Part shown: positions 42,213 through 49,894 of the stretch, piece by piece
Position numbering within the stretch: the first letter of the stretch is position 1
Layout: each line of letters starts with the position of its first letter
Source of the DNA: a virus
IMG/VR virus record: IMGVR_UViG_3300033153_007754
Coordinates: 1 to 64,000 of that record
Strand: one strand, 5' to 3'
Length of the DNA stretch: 64,000 nt
The notes under the pieces: generated by a model
Databases searched by the model: none
Told to the model about the DNA's origin: nothing
What the model saw: only the letters and a program-made list of their open reading frames with translations
Translations under genes and position numbers: made by a program

Positions 42213-43007
42213 ATGGATAAATATTGTACCAAAGACAATATAAATGTATTTAATGGTGAAGCGTTAAATGTTATGGATTATTTGATAGAAGAAGGTGTTA
42301 AAGTTGATGCAATAATAACAGACCCTCCGTATGGAGCAACTGCTGCTCATTGGGATAAAGTATTACCATTTAATAAATTATGGGTTCGCTTAAATAAATT
42401 AATTAAAAAAAATGGTGCAATAATTTTATTTGGTATTGAACCTTTTAGTAGTTATTTAAGAATGAGTAATATAAAAAATTATAAATATGATTGGATATGG
42501 CAAAAAGGTCGAGCAACAGGTTTTTTAAATGCTAATAAACAACCATTAAGAAGTTTTGAATTGATTAGTGTGTTTTATGGTAGTCAATCAATCTATAATC
42601 CTCAAATGCGAACTGGTTTTAAAGCATATAAAACAACATCAAAAAATTCAACATCTTTATATGGTGATTATAAACCCCATTCAACACAATCTAAAAATGG
42701 TGAAAGATTTCCATTAAATATTATTAAGTTTAAATATGATAAAGAAAGATATCACCCAACACAAAAACCGGTTAAGTTGATGGAATATTTAATTAAAACA
42801 TATACAAATAAAGGCGAAATAATATTAGACTTTACCGCTGGAAGTTTTTCTACTGGTGTAGCTGCTGTTAATATTGAAAGAAAATTTATAGGTATTGAAA
42901 TAGATAAAGAATATTTTGATATAGGTGTAAAAAGAATGAGTGAAGCCAGTAAAACATTAATTAAAGTAAATAAAGTAAGAAGTAATAATATCAGCAGTTT
43001 TTTATAA
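42213..43007 (+). CDS. DNA methyltransferase, DPPY type
   Basis: The ATG at 42213 gives 264 residues. ITDPPYGAT (residues 35-43) is the catalytic motif, and LDFTAGSFSTGVAAV near the C-terminus is the SAM-binding motif in circularly permuted (beta-class) order. The usual DxxxGSGTT is altered to DFTAGSFST. HPTQKPVKLMEYLI, typical of phage Dam-like enzymes, is present. It would methylate N6-adenine (or N4-cytosine) in DNA. It belongs to the gp21 transcription unit. Confidence 0.78.
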   Translation: MDKYCTKDNINVFNGEALNVMDYLIEEGVKVDAIITDPPYGATAAHWDKVLPFNKLWVRLNKLIKKNGAIILFGIEPFSSYLRMSNIKNYKYDWIWQKGRATGFLNANKQPLRSFELISVFYGSQSIYNPQMRTGFKAYKTTSKNSTSLYGDYKPHSTQSKNGERFPLNIIKFKYDKERYHPTQKPVKLMEYLIKTYTNKGEIILDFTAGSFSTGVAAVNIERKFIGIEIDKEYFDIGVKRMSEASKTLIKVNKVRSNNISSFL

Positions 43008-43025
43008 AAAAAACATAGGAGGTTT

Positions 43026-43502
43026 ATGTTTATCATAACACAATTTTACCCACTATTTTTAATAGCTATTGCATTAGTTGTTTTAGGGATTGTTTTAATA
43101 AAAATATTAAGAAATCAAAATATTATTAAAATGAAATTAGAAAATAATATTTTAATAGGTAACAAAAGTGTTTCGCTAAAAAATGTGGGAAATGAGAATA
43201 AAAGAAGTTATTCAGATGTAAATTTTAATTCAAAATCTAAAATGAGTGACGAAATAAGTGCTATTATAGATGAGAGTTTAGATGCTGCTTTTGATAAAGT
43301 TTTTGAGTCAAAAGAACCTTACAGCTATAACACTGATGATTTAAGCGAGCTTTTAAAAAAAGCCAACGTTGATTTAAAAACAAATTTCACAAAGGAAGAA
43401 ATAAATGATGCTTGGAAAAAAGCCGTTGTAAAAAGTGATGATGATATTGATGATAAAATAGCTAAAATGCAAGCAAAATTATCAAAAAAAGGGATTGAAT
43501 AA
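43026..43502 (+). CDS. Membrane-anchored hypothetical protein
   Basis: The 158 residues start with a hydrophobic span (FIITQFYPLFLIAIALVVLGIVLI), followed by a long charged, probably helical cytoplasmic part ending KIAKMQAKLSKKG. No family recognised. GGAGG lies at -8. Its stop is 2 bases before the next start. Confidence 0.7.
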   Translation: MFIITQFYPLFLIAIALVVLGIVLIKILRNQNIIKMKLENNILIGNKSVSLKNVGNENKRSYSDVNFNSKSKMSDEISAIIDESLDAAFDKVFESKEPYSYNTDDLSELLKKANVDLKTNFTKEEINDAWKKAVVKSDDDIDDKIAKMQAKLSKKGIE

Positions 43503-43503
43503 T

Positions 43504-43737
43504 ATGAAAAAAAGAGTTGCAAAAAAAATAATAAAAAGAGAAATTGAGATATTAAATAATACTGAAAATAAAAAAGAATCTGATATTGTATATATTAATA
43601 ATCTTGCATCACAAAAGAATTTTTTAATTATTAATAATTGGAATGTTATTAAAACAAAAACATTTAGGGATGAAACTTTATATAATATTAGGTATACTAT
43701 TCTTGAAAAAATTGGAAGTGAAACTTTACATGTGTGA
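43504..43737 (+). CDS. Hypothetical small protein
   Basis: The ATG at 43504 gives 77 residues (MKKRVAKKIIKREIEILNN...), basic at the start and strand-rich at the end. No family recognised. It ends 2 bases before a 15-bp inverted repeat. Confidence 0.6.
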   Translation: MKKRVAKKIIKREIEILNNTENKKESDIVYINNLASQKNFLIINNWNVIKTKTFRDETLYNIRYTILEKIGSETLHV

Positions 43738-43739
43738 TG

Positions 43740-43754
43740 ACTTATCTTAATTTA
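43740..43754. repeat. 15-bp inverted repeat, left arm
   Basis: ACTTATCTTAATTTA is the exact reverse complement of 44076-44090. The arms enclose exactly one gene. Confidence 0.85.
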
Positions 43755-44059
43755 TAATATGTTTTGGGGAATAACCCCGACATATCTACATGAGGTGAAT
43801 ACCCACCACGGTGTAGTGAATACCCTGACGGAATATTTTCATTTCCACTTCTTTCAAAAATGAAATTAATAACATCTTTGAAATAAATCTCTGATTTAAC
43901 CAATTCAGTATCTTTATCAATTTTTTTTATGTCTTTATTTTTGACATTTTTATATTTCCCATTAACAATTTTTATTAATGTTCTGGTTCCCCTATTCTCT
44001 ATGAAAATAGCAAGTTTATTTTTGTATGATATTTTATCATTTTTTTTGAATTTTGACAT
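43742..44059 (-). CDS. Hypothetical protein enclosed by inverted repeats
   Basis: The 105 residues begin with a small beta-rich domain of the KOW/SH3-like kind (FKKNDKISYKNKLAIFIENRGTRTLIKIVNGKYKNV), a weak resemblance, followed by a segment with GGYSPHVDMSG. GGGGGG precedes the start. The stop codon lies inside the left inverted repeat and the right repeat lies upstream of the ribosome binding site, so the gene and repeats form one 351-bp block. Confidence 0.65.
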   Translation of the reverse strand: MSKFKKNDKISYKNKLAIFIENRGTRTLIKIVNGKYKNVKNKDIKKIDKDTELVKSEIYFKDVINFIFERSGNENIPSGYSLHRGGYSPHVDMSGLFPKTYYKLR

Positions 44060-44075
44060 TTTAACCCCCCTTGGG

Positions 44076-44090
44076 TAAATTAAGATAAGT
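44076..44090. repeat. 15-bp inverted repeat, right arm
   Basis: TAAATTAAGATAAGT, exact complement of the left arm at 43740-43754. Confidence 0.85.
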
Positions 44091-44101
44091 ATAATTGTAT
44101 T

Positions 44102-44956
44102 TCATGTTCTTTTAAGTGTTTCACCACATTGTATCTTTTCAGCTATTTCAGTAAGTCTTTTAGCAGATTTCATTGACCACCTATTTTCTATTAAAAATGT
44201 TTTAATTAAATTAGTGTTTAAATAAAATTCTTTATTTTTTAATTCCTTTAAAACATCCACTGCTTTGTTATAATCCAATGGGTGTGATAATGGTGCTGAA
44301 AGATTTATAGTACGACTTAATCTTAATAATTCTTTTTTTATATCATTACTTAATACCCCATATTTTTCAATAATTCCAGGTAAATTATTAAGAAATAAAC
44401 CAATAGCTTTACCCCTATGCGATACTAACGATTTTTCTTCATTTGTTAATTGTGCTGCTGATTTCTGTAATTCAACATCAAAAAATATTGAGTCATAACC
44501 AAAGCCATTTCCGCCAATTGCACTTTTTAAAATTTCTCCATTCCATTCACCATTAAAATCACATAAAAATCCATCTTTCCCATATAACACAAGGCATGTT
44601 TTAAAACGAGCGGTTCTTTGATTTGCATTTGTGGCATCTTCCATATTCTTCAATAAAAAATCAATCCTGTCTTTATCTGATTTCCCAGTTCCCCCATATC
44701 TTGCAGAATAAACACCAGGTTCACCATTTAAGAAATCAACTTCTAAACCAGAATCATCAGCCAATGTTAATAAAGAGGTAGTTTCAAAACCAGCCTTTGC
44801 CTTTATTAATGCATTTTCATAAATAGTTACACCAGTTTCTTCTATGTCATCAAGATTTGTATCATATAGCGTTTTTATTTTAATACCAAAAGGTTTAAGC
44901 ATTCTTTCAAATTCACGTATTTTTCCTTTATTTTTTGTTGCAATAAATAATTCCAT
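44102..44956 (-). CDS. rdgB: RdgB/Ham1-like non-canonical purine NTP pyrophosphatase with C-terminal extension
   Basis: The first 200 of 284 residues match RdgB/Ham1: ATKNKGKIREF (6-16), ADDSGLEVDFLNGEPGVYSARY (SxLxVxxLxGxPGVxSARY) and GFGYDSIFF, then SHRGKA. The family hydrolyses (d)ITP and (d)XTP to monophosphates and is normally about 200 residues. The extra 85 residues (GVLSNDIKKELLRLSRTINL...NRWSMKSAKRLTEIAEKI) are helical and unrecognised. In a phage it could clean the nucleotide pool or handle modified dNTPs. Confidence 0.8.
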   Translation of the reverse strand: MELFIATKNKGKIREFERMLKPFGIKIKTLYDTNLDDIEETGVTIYENALIKAKAGFETTSLLTLADDSGLEVDFLNGEPGVYSARYGGTGKSDKDRIDFLLKNMEDATNANQRTARFKTCLVLYGKDGFLCDFNGEWNGEILKSAIGGNGFGYDSIFFDVELQKSAAQLTNEEKSLVSHRGKAIGLFLNNLPGIIEKYGVLSNDIKKELLRLSRTINLSAPLSHPLDYNKAVDVLKELKNKEFYLNTNLIKTFLIENRWSMKSAKRLTEIAEKIQCGETLKRT

Positions 44957-44973
44957 TTTATTTCCCTCTATTA

Positions 44974-45336
44974 TTAATATGCGTTAGTATTTAATTTTTT
45001 AAGAATTTCACTATTAATGGTTTCCTTTTGTTTTTTATTTATTTTTTCCGTCCAATACTCTTCCCCAAAACAAAAAGACCAGTCAAAATCATATTCATCA
45101 TCATCATTTTCTAGTGATTTTAAAATAACTTCTGCTACATTAGAAGTTATTTCCACCTCAACAGCACTACCTCTATAATCTTGAAAATTAGCAGGTCCAC
45201 CAATATATGATTCCTCCATGTAATATTTCCCATCATTAAGCACAATGGTTCTATATATAGAACCATTTAAGGCCATGTGTGAAAATGTTATTTTCTTGCA
45301 ATTATCTTTTATTGCAAATAATTCTTTAATCTTCAT
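44974..45336 (-). CDS. Hypothetical protein
   Basis: Start set at ATG 45336 after GGAGG (an in-frame ATG four codons upstream overlaps that site), giving 120 residues. The sequence is strand-rich with an acidic stretch SLENDDDEYDFDWSFCFG. No family recognised. Confidence 0.65.
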   Translation of the reverse strand: MKIKELFAIKDNCKKITFSHMALNGSIYRTIVLNDGKYYMEESYIGGPANFQDYRGSAVEVEITSNVAEVILKSLENDDDEYDFDWSFCFGEEYWTEKINKKQKETINSEILKKLNTNAY

Positions 45337-45362
45337 TTTACCCTCCATTTATTTTTTTTTAG

Positions 45363-45384
45363 AAAAGCCCCATTTAAGGGGCTT
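45363..45384 (-). terminator. Intrinsic terminator
   Basis: On the minus strand AAGCCCC and GGGGCTT (45365-45384) pair around a 6-base loop and are followed by TTTTCT. It lies just past the stop of the 45394-45915 gene. Confidence 0.7.
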
Positions 45385-45393
45385 GAATTTGAT

Positions 45394-45915
45394 TTAGTAA
45401 TTAATAACAGTTTTTAGTAAACCATGTTTTTTCATATTTAATAATTTTGAGTAGTGTGATTTTAAATCAGTTTTTTTAGTATCAATATACAATTTTTTCT
45501 CATTATCCCATACACAAAGAGTTGTATTTGTATAAAAACCTAAGTTTTCATGTTGTTTTTTTGTAAGAACTGATTCAATCTTCAACCCTATTTTTGCCAT
45601 TTCTACAATTTCTTTCATGTTTTCATGTTCTAAGTCCATTTTGTCACTTTCATAGTACTTTTTGATTTGATTCTTTGTTTCAACCAATGTTATTTCCATT
45701 TCATATTGATAATGGTTGCTCCACTGATTTTCAATTTTATAATTTTTAATCCCATCTGTTACTATTTCATCACCTTTGTAATTAAAACCAACTGTTTTAA
45801 AGCCTGTTAGGTGTAAAGCCATAACAGCATTATTTGATGTGTCACCATTAAAGTAACCTTTTACAGTAATGGTGATTTCTTTCTTTTCTTGTGTGATTGT
45901 TAATGTAGTACTCAT
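45394..45915 (-). CDS. Hypothetical protein with its own strong promoter
   Basis: The 173 residues start with alternating strands (TLTITQEKKEITITVKGYF) and contain MALHLTGFKTVGFNYKGDEIVTDG, ending in a helical basic part. No family recognised. It stands as a single-gene unit: promoter at 45987-46015, structured leader, GGGAGG and an intrinsic terminator. Confidence 0.68.
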   Translation of the reverse strand: MSTTLTITQEKKEITITVKGYFNGDTSNNAVMALHLTGFKTVGFNYKGDEIVTDGIKNYKIENQWSNHYQYEMEITLVETKNQIKKYYESDKMDLEHENMKEIVEMAKIGLKIESVLTKKQHENLGFYTNTTLCVWDNEKKLYIDTKKTDLKSHYSKLLNMKKHGLLKTVINY

Positions 45916-45986
45916 AAGACCTCCCAGTCATATACCCTTAAGTGAAAGCTGGCAGCGGTCAGGGTATCCCGTGCTTGCTATGTTTT

Positions 45987-46015
45987 AATATACATTACTT
46001 TTCTTGATTTGTCAA
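45987..46015 (-). promoter_or_regulatory. Sigma70-like promoter with structured leader
   Basis: TTGACA (46010-46015) and TATATT (45987-45992) are 17 bases apart on the minus strand. The leader down to 45916 is relatively GC-rich and can fold: ATACCCT and AGGGTAT pair over an inner GCTG/CAGC hairpin. Confidence 0.75.
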
Positions 46016-46087
46016 GACTTATTTTAAAAAATATCCACTTTTCACAATTATTTCACATTTGGGGGTAATATTTATATAATTAAATTA

Positions 46088-46095
46088 TATAAATA
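46088..46095 (+). promoter_or_regulatory. Late promoter box
   Basis: TATAAATA on the plus strand, 34 bases before the zinc-ribbon gene. An oppositely oriented TATAAATA lies at 46069-46076. Confidence 0.5.
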
Positions 46096-46128
46096 TTATT
46101 ATATATATTTTTTAATTGGAGTGATAAA

Positions 46129-46248
46129 ATGAATGAGAAAAAAAGTAAATGTAATAAATGTGGTAAAACAATGTTTTTAAACGAAAACAAAACTGTTTAT
46201 GAATGTGGGTGTGGAAACAAAGAAAATGTTAAAATACTTTTAGGTTAA
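46129..46248 (+). CDS. Tiny zinc-ribbon protein
   Basis: GGAGTG precedes ATG 46129 and gives 39 residues. CNKC (residues 8-11) and CGC (about 27-29) form a zinc-ribbon-like set with only three to four cysteines in a very small protein. It resembles the zinc-binding half of transcription- or replication-associated ribbons but cannot be assigned. It ends 14 bases before the convergent end of tnpB. Confidence 0.6.
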   Translation: MNEKKSKCNKCGKTMFLNENKTVYECGCGNKENVKILLG

Positions 46249-46262
46249 ACTTCAGAGTCATA

Positions 46263-47882
46263 CTAAACTTGTAAGAACCTGGAAGGTTCCCAAGTCTTCC
46301 TTATTATATGACCCTCTTTTCCACTTTCAAAAAAATCTGTTATAATTTTCTTTACTGCAGAATGTTTTAAATTCTTTTTACAATTCCATTCATATCCATT
46401 AAATTCAAGAAGTTTTTTATTTAGAACATCTAAAGTTATTCTTTCTTTAATATTAATGGATGAATTATAATCAGCATTTAAAGTTTTATTACATTTTGTA
46501 CATTTGAAAACTTCTTGCTCTTTTCTATTATTAGAATCTATATTTCCACAAGAATTACATCCCTGAGATGTATATTCCGGATGAATATAAGAAACATTTA
46601 CATTATGTTTGTGAGCTATTTTTCTTATTTTTGTTTTTAAAGAACTTAAATTTAGTAATCTTATCAGTCTGCCATTATTAATATTAAATTCTTTATTATT
46701 ACTTCTTAATTTTGATATTAAATCTAAATCTTCAAGAACTAAATGATTAAAGCCTTTGGACTTAGCTTTTTTGATTAATTCTACTGATTTTTCAATAATC
46801 ATATTTTGAATAACAAGTAACCATCTATCATATTTCTTTCTTCGTTTTACTGACAATGCCTTAGATTTTCTATTATCTATTTTTTTTAAGAATTCAGTAT
46901 ATCTACTCATCAAGTCTCTATCATAATCTATTGTGAAACCACCTGATGTAGAAAATAAATTATGTTTAATATTAACATCTATTCCTAGAAAATTAAAATT
47001 ATTAGTAGGAATTTCTTCAATTCCTTTCTTTGAAAGGATAATTCTTTCTATTTTTTTACCATTAAAATGAATAGTATAAATTTTAGAAAATTCTTTTTTA
47101 TTTCCATGATATTTATTAGATATTTTTACTGGAACATGTAAACCTTTTTTATAATTATCATATCCACCAACAGATATAAATCCATTTACTTTAGATTTAT
47201 TATTTTTATTATCATTGATAATATTTATTTTTATCCTACTTTGAGATTTAAAAGATAATGATTTGAAATTGTGTACTATTATTGTTTTCAATAATCTATT
47301 TCTTTTAGATAAAGCTAGTTTTAATAATCTATTTAAGCTAAACTTATTAATAGTATCAAGTACTTGAATGTAAAATATTTTTATACTTTCATTCTTGAAA
47401 TCATCTTCTTTTATTTTATTATTTAAATATCTTTCTATCTCTTCATATCCATATTTAGATAGAAAAGACAAGGTTTTTGTTAATCTTGTTGTTTTATATT
47501 TCAGTTCAAAAGATTTTAAATCATTTTTCTTATGAAATGAAGTATTTTTTTTATAATATTTAATATTTATTGACTTTTGTATTTTAAAGCTTAAGTTAGT
47601 TTTTACGCTTTTAAAACTATTTTGATAAGTTGTCATAACTTCAGTAACTGCCCACTCTTTGTCTTTTCCTGTAAGATTATTGATTTTTCCTTTTGTGTAT
47701 TTTTTAATAAAATCGAATTTACTCATATTACTATGTATAATAATATCTTCTTGAATTAATTTAGAAATTTTATTTTTAAACAAGTTTATATCTTTTGCTT
47801 TTTGATAAATCTCTTGATATTTTTTATCATTTAGATTATCAATATATAAAAATTTAGATAATACCTGTTTATTTTTAATCAT
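46263..47882 (-). CDS. tnpB: TnpB-like RNA-guided nuclease (IS607/IS605 OrfB type)
   Basis: The 539 residues contain the three RuvC acidic residues in context: GIDVN (D302), LVLEDLD (E384) and LNADYNSS (D471). The zinc ribbon CNSC...CTKC (C442, C445, C461, C464) lies between the second and third. TnpB proteins use a guide RNA from the transposon end to cut DNA. This one is longer than typical TnpB (about 400) because of a 290-residue N-terminal part. All catalytic residues are present, so it is probably active rather than a dead repressor type. It is preceded by a MerR-type HTH peptide as in IS607. Confidence 0.85.
   Translation of the reverse strand: MIKNKQVLSKFLYIDNLNDKKYQEIYQKAKDINLFKNKISKLIQEDIIIHSNMSKFDFIKKYTKGKINNLTGKDKEWAVTEVMTTYQNSFKSVKTNLSFKIQKSINIKYYKKNTSFHKKNDLKSFELKYKTTRLTKTLSFLSKYGYEEIERYLNNKIKEDDFKNESIKIFYIQVLDTINKFSLNRLLKLALSKRNRLLKTIIVHNFKSLSFKSQSRIKINIINDNKNNKSKVNGFISVGGYDNYKKGLHVPVKISNKYHGNKKEFSKIYTIHFNGKKIERIILSKKGIEEIPTNNFNFLGIDVNIKHNLFSTSGGFTIDYDRDLMSRYTEFLKKIDNRKSKALSVKRRKKYDRWLLVIQNMIIEKSVELIKKAKSKGFNHLVLEDLDLISKLRSNNKEFNINNGRLIRLLNLSSLKTKIRKIAHKHNVNVSYIHPEYTSQGCNSCGNIDSNNRKEQEVFKCTKCNKTLNADYNSSINIKERITLDVLNKKLLEFNGYEWNCKKNLKHSAVKKIITDFFESGKEGHIIRKTWEPSRFLQV
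46267..46295 (-). ncRNA. Hairpin at the 3' end of tnpB, candidate end of the guide RNA scaffold
   Basis: ACTTG...CAAGT (outer) and GAACCT-TCC-AGGTTC (inner) form a two-part hairpin covering the last ten codons of tnpB and ending just before its TAG. In characterised TnpB systems the guide RNA overlaps the 3' end of the gene and finishes with such a stem next to the guide. The downstream guide would begin near the TAG/TATGACTC region. The 5' extent of the RNA cannot be set. Confidence 0.5.
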
Positions 47883-47901
47883 TTTTCGGATAACACCTTA
47901 A

Positions 47902-48006
47902 TTAATTCTTCTGTTTTTCGATTTTTCCTTCTCTCTTCCAAACCCAAAGAGTTTGCTTAGTTATTCCTAAGTCTTTAGCTAATTTTGATATTCTTATTTG
48001 CTGCAT
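47902..48006 (-). CDS. MerR-type helix-turn-helix peptide, IS607 TnpA remnant
   Basis: GGAGG at the right distance and ATG 48006 encode 34 residues: ISKLAKDLGITKQTLWVWKR is the excisionase/MerR-like HTH that begins IS607 TnpA. The serine recombinase domain is missing. In the -1 frame after codon 31 (GAAAAAC) coding-like sequence continues (TEELIKVLSEK) to a TGA that overlaps the tnpB start as ATGA, so a 42-residue form may be the ancestral or a frameshifted product. A strong sigma70-like promoter precedes it. Confidence 0.72.
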   Translation of the reverse strand: MQQIRISKLAKDLGITKQTLWVWKREGKIEKQKN

Positions 48007-48024
48007 AAAACCTCCAATATTATA

Positions 48025-48052
48025 ATTATAATATGTTTTCAGGATTTGTCAA
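48025..48052 (-). promoter_or_regulatory. Sigma70-like promoter for the HTH peptide and tnpB
   Basis: TTGACA (48047-48052) and TATAAT (48025-48030) are 16 bases apart. The -35 context TTGACAAATCC is the same as in the phage early-type promoters. A TATAAATA box (48097-48104, minus strand) further upstream could add late expression. Confidence 0.72.
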
Positions 48053-48091
48053 GTTAATATTGTAGTAATCATATGAATACTTACAGGTAAG

Positions 48092-48832
48092 CTAAGTATT
48101 TATAATAGACCAATAAACTAAAAACATCATATAAAACTTAATATAATCAACATCATTTTCAAGGTTAATGTCTGATTGTAGGCTGAAACTGGGTGTTACC
48201 TGTATGTTTGCATTACTTTCGTGGTTAAGTGTGCCTGAATCGAATAATACAAGGTTTTGTGGTATATTATATGTGTTTAATATATAATAAATTAACTTTC
48301 TATAATTATCTAATCCATTTACACCATCTTCAATATCAGTATCTATATCAACTTCAGACTTATATGGTAAATTAGATATTAAAAAATCATTTAAATGTTC
48401 CACTGCTGTAAAAGCTGTTTTAATATAATCCTCTGTATAAGCATCTGTAAAAGATACTTCAGAATCATTTTGTAACTGATATAAGTAATTAAGTAATAAT
48501 CTATTTTTTTTAACTACAAAATCTCTAATAAATCTAACAGGATTATATATAAGAGTTTTAACTAAAGATTTATATTTATCAGAGTTGGAAAGATTTAAAA
48601 TTAAAGGGTTATCTATAGTATCATTATTCAACAATAAAACTAACCAGTATAATAATTCATCATCAAAATTTTGGCTGGATATATTGTCTATCCTTTCCCT
48701 TGAATTAATATTTATAAATTTCTCAATTATTTGGTTATTTTCTATATATAGTCTTTTGTTTTTAAAAACATCAGGTAGATTATAACCATCTATAGTAACA
48801 ACATCTAAAAAATCATAATAATTTAAACTCAT
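48092..48832 (-). CDS. Baseplate wedge protein, gp53-like
   Basis: The 246 residues begin YYDFLDVVTIDGYNLPDVFKNKRLY, and the segment RERIDNISSQNFDDELLYWLVLLLNN matches the LysM-like first part of T4 gp53 (P-E-x-IA-x-x-xY-x-x-x-x-x-W-x-ILxxN). The C-terminal part is unrecognised; T4 gp53 is 196 residues. It is 1 base from the hub gene and in the same late operon. Assignment is by motif pattern and position. Confidence 0.5.
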   Translation of the reverse strand: MSLNYYDFLDVVTIDGYNLPDVFKNKRLYIENNQIIEKFININSRERIDNISSQNFDDELLYWLVLLLNNDTIDNPLILNLSNSDKYKSLVKTLIYNPVRFIRDFVVKKNRLLLNYLYQLQNDSEVSFTDAYTEDYIKTAFTAVEHLNDFLISNLPYKSEVDIDTDIEDGVNGLDNYRKLIYYILNTYNIPQNLVLFDSGTLNHESNANIQVTPSFSLQSDINLENDVDYIKFYMMFLVYWSIINT

Positions 48833-48833
48833 T

Positions 48834-49844
48834 TTATCCCCTTAAATCTTTTGTTATATTGTCAAGATTACTTAATATAATTGTTTGCATCCAATTACCT
48901 TTATTATCTAATAAATGCTCAATTTTAAATATTAGATATTTACCATCATACAGGGATTCATTATTATTTACTACTTTAACTATTTCCCCAACTTTATAAT
49001 CTACATTTGCTGGTAAATTTATTTTAATTGCATTAGTATTTAAAAAAGCAAATCTTTGTATTTTTTGTTTATATAAAGGCGGTGTTTTTACTTCAATTTC
49101 ATCAATTGTTTCAATTAAATCATATGTAGTTTCAGAATTTTTAATATTATAGTTTGTAGTAATATAACCAAAAGTTCCATTTTGATATAATTCATAAAAA
49201 TCATAATTGGCAATATTAACAACATTATATTTATCTTTCTGTATATTTATAATTTCAATTTCTTTTTTTGTGAATAAATTTGATAAATCATCAATAAGAA
49301 TTTTATTTCCTGAAAGTGTTTGATATACTAATAGTGAAACTTCTTTATTAATTAAAAAATTGATGGTTAAAGAATGTGGTTTTAATGGTGTTAAAAATTC
49401 ATATGGTGTTACTTTATTTTTAATATTTCCTGTTGTGAACTTCTTAATCCTATTTTCTATTAATAAATTAGTTATGTGATTATGAGTGTAATTTGATGGC
49501 AAAAAAACACACTTGGAACGATAAGTTAAACTAAATACATCAGCATCAATTAAATGTATAATATATACTTGTCGATATATATCATTTTGCTGTGTTGCTT
49601 CTCTTATCTCTGTTTTAGTAACAACAAAATTTCTTACAACAATTGTATCATCATCAGCCTTAAAATTTATTGTTAAAATATCTCTTATATCAAGTTGCAT
49701 TTTGTGGAATTCTTTCTGTTTTGATATAATTAAATTACCACTTAACAAGTAAGAACTTAAAGATTCATGAAAGTTTCCTGAAATTAGATAAGGTGTTAAG
49801 TTAAACTTATCGTAATATATTGTTGTTATCTTTTTAGTTTTCAT
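48834..49844 (-). CDS. Baseplate hub protein, gp27/gpD-like
   Basis: The 336 residues have the mixed strand pattern of hub proteins: LDIRDILTINFKADDDTIVVRNFVVTK and HLIDADVFSLTYRSK early, then YKVGEIVKVVNNNESLYDGKYLIFKIEHLL near the end, which is the conserved OB-like closing segment of gp27/VgrG-type hubs. T4 gp27 has 391 residues. It would form the central ring between tail tube and wedges. Late promoter at 49870-49877. Confidence 0.6.
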   Translation of the reverse strand: MKTKKITTIYYDKFNLTPYLISGNFHESLSSYLLSGNLIISKQKEFHKMQLDIRDILTINFKADDDTIVVRNFVVTKTEIREATQQNDIYRQVYIIHLIDADVFSLTYRSKCVFLPSNYTHNHITNLLIENRIKKFTTGNIKNKVTPYEFLTPLKPHSLTINFLINKEVSLLVYQTLSGNKILIDDLSNLFTKKEIEIINIQKDKYNVVNIANYDFYELYQNGTFGYITTNYNIKNSETTYDLIETIDEIEVKTPPLYKQKIQRFAFLNTNAIKINLPANVDYKVGEIVKVVNNNESLYDGKYLIFKIEHLLDNKGNWMQTIILSNLDNITKDLRG

Positions 49845-49861
49845 TAAAAACCTTATTTATT

Positions 49862-49877
49862 AATAAATATATTTATA
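49862..49877. promoter_or_regulatory. Divergent late promoter
   Basis: AATAAATATATTTATA: TATAAATA on the minus strand (49877-49870) for the hub gene abuts AATAAATA on the plus strand (49862-49869) for the tube gene. It differs from the 40962 palindrome by one base. Confidence 0.6.
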
Positions 49878-49894
49878 ATTATTTTGGTATTGAA

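Noticed and set aside
46263-47882. Nuclease-dead TnpB-like repressor
   Set aside because: All three RuvC acidic residues and both zinc CxxC pairs are present.
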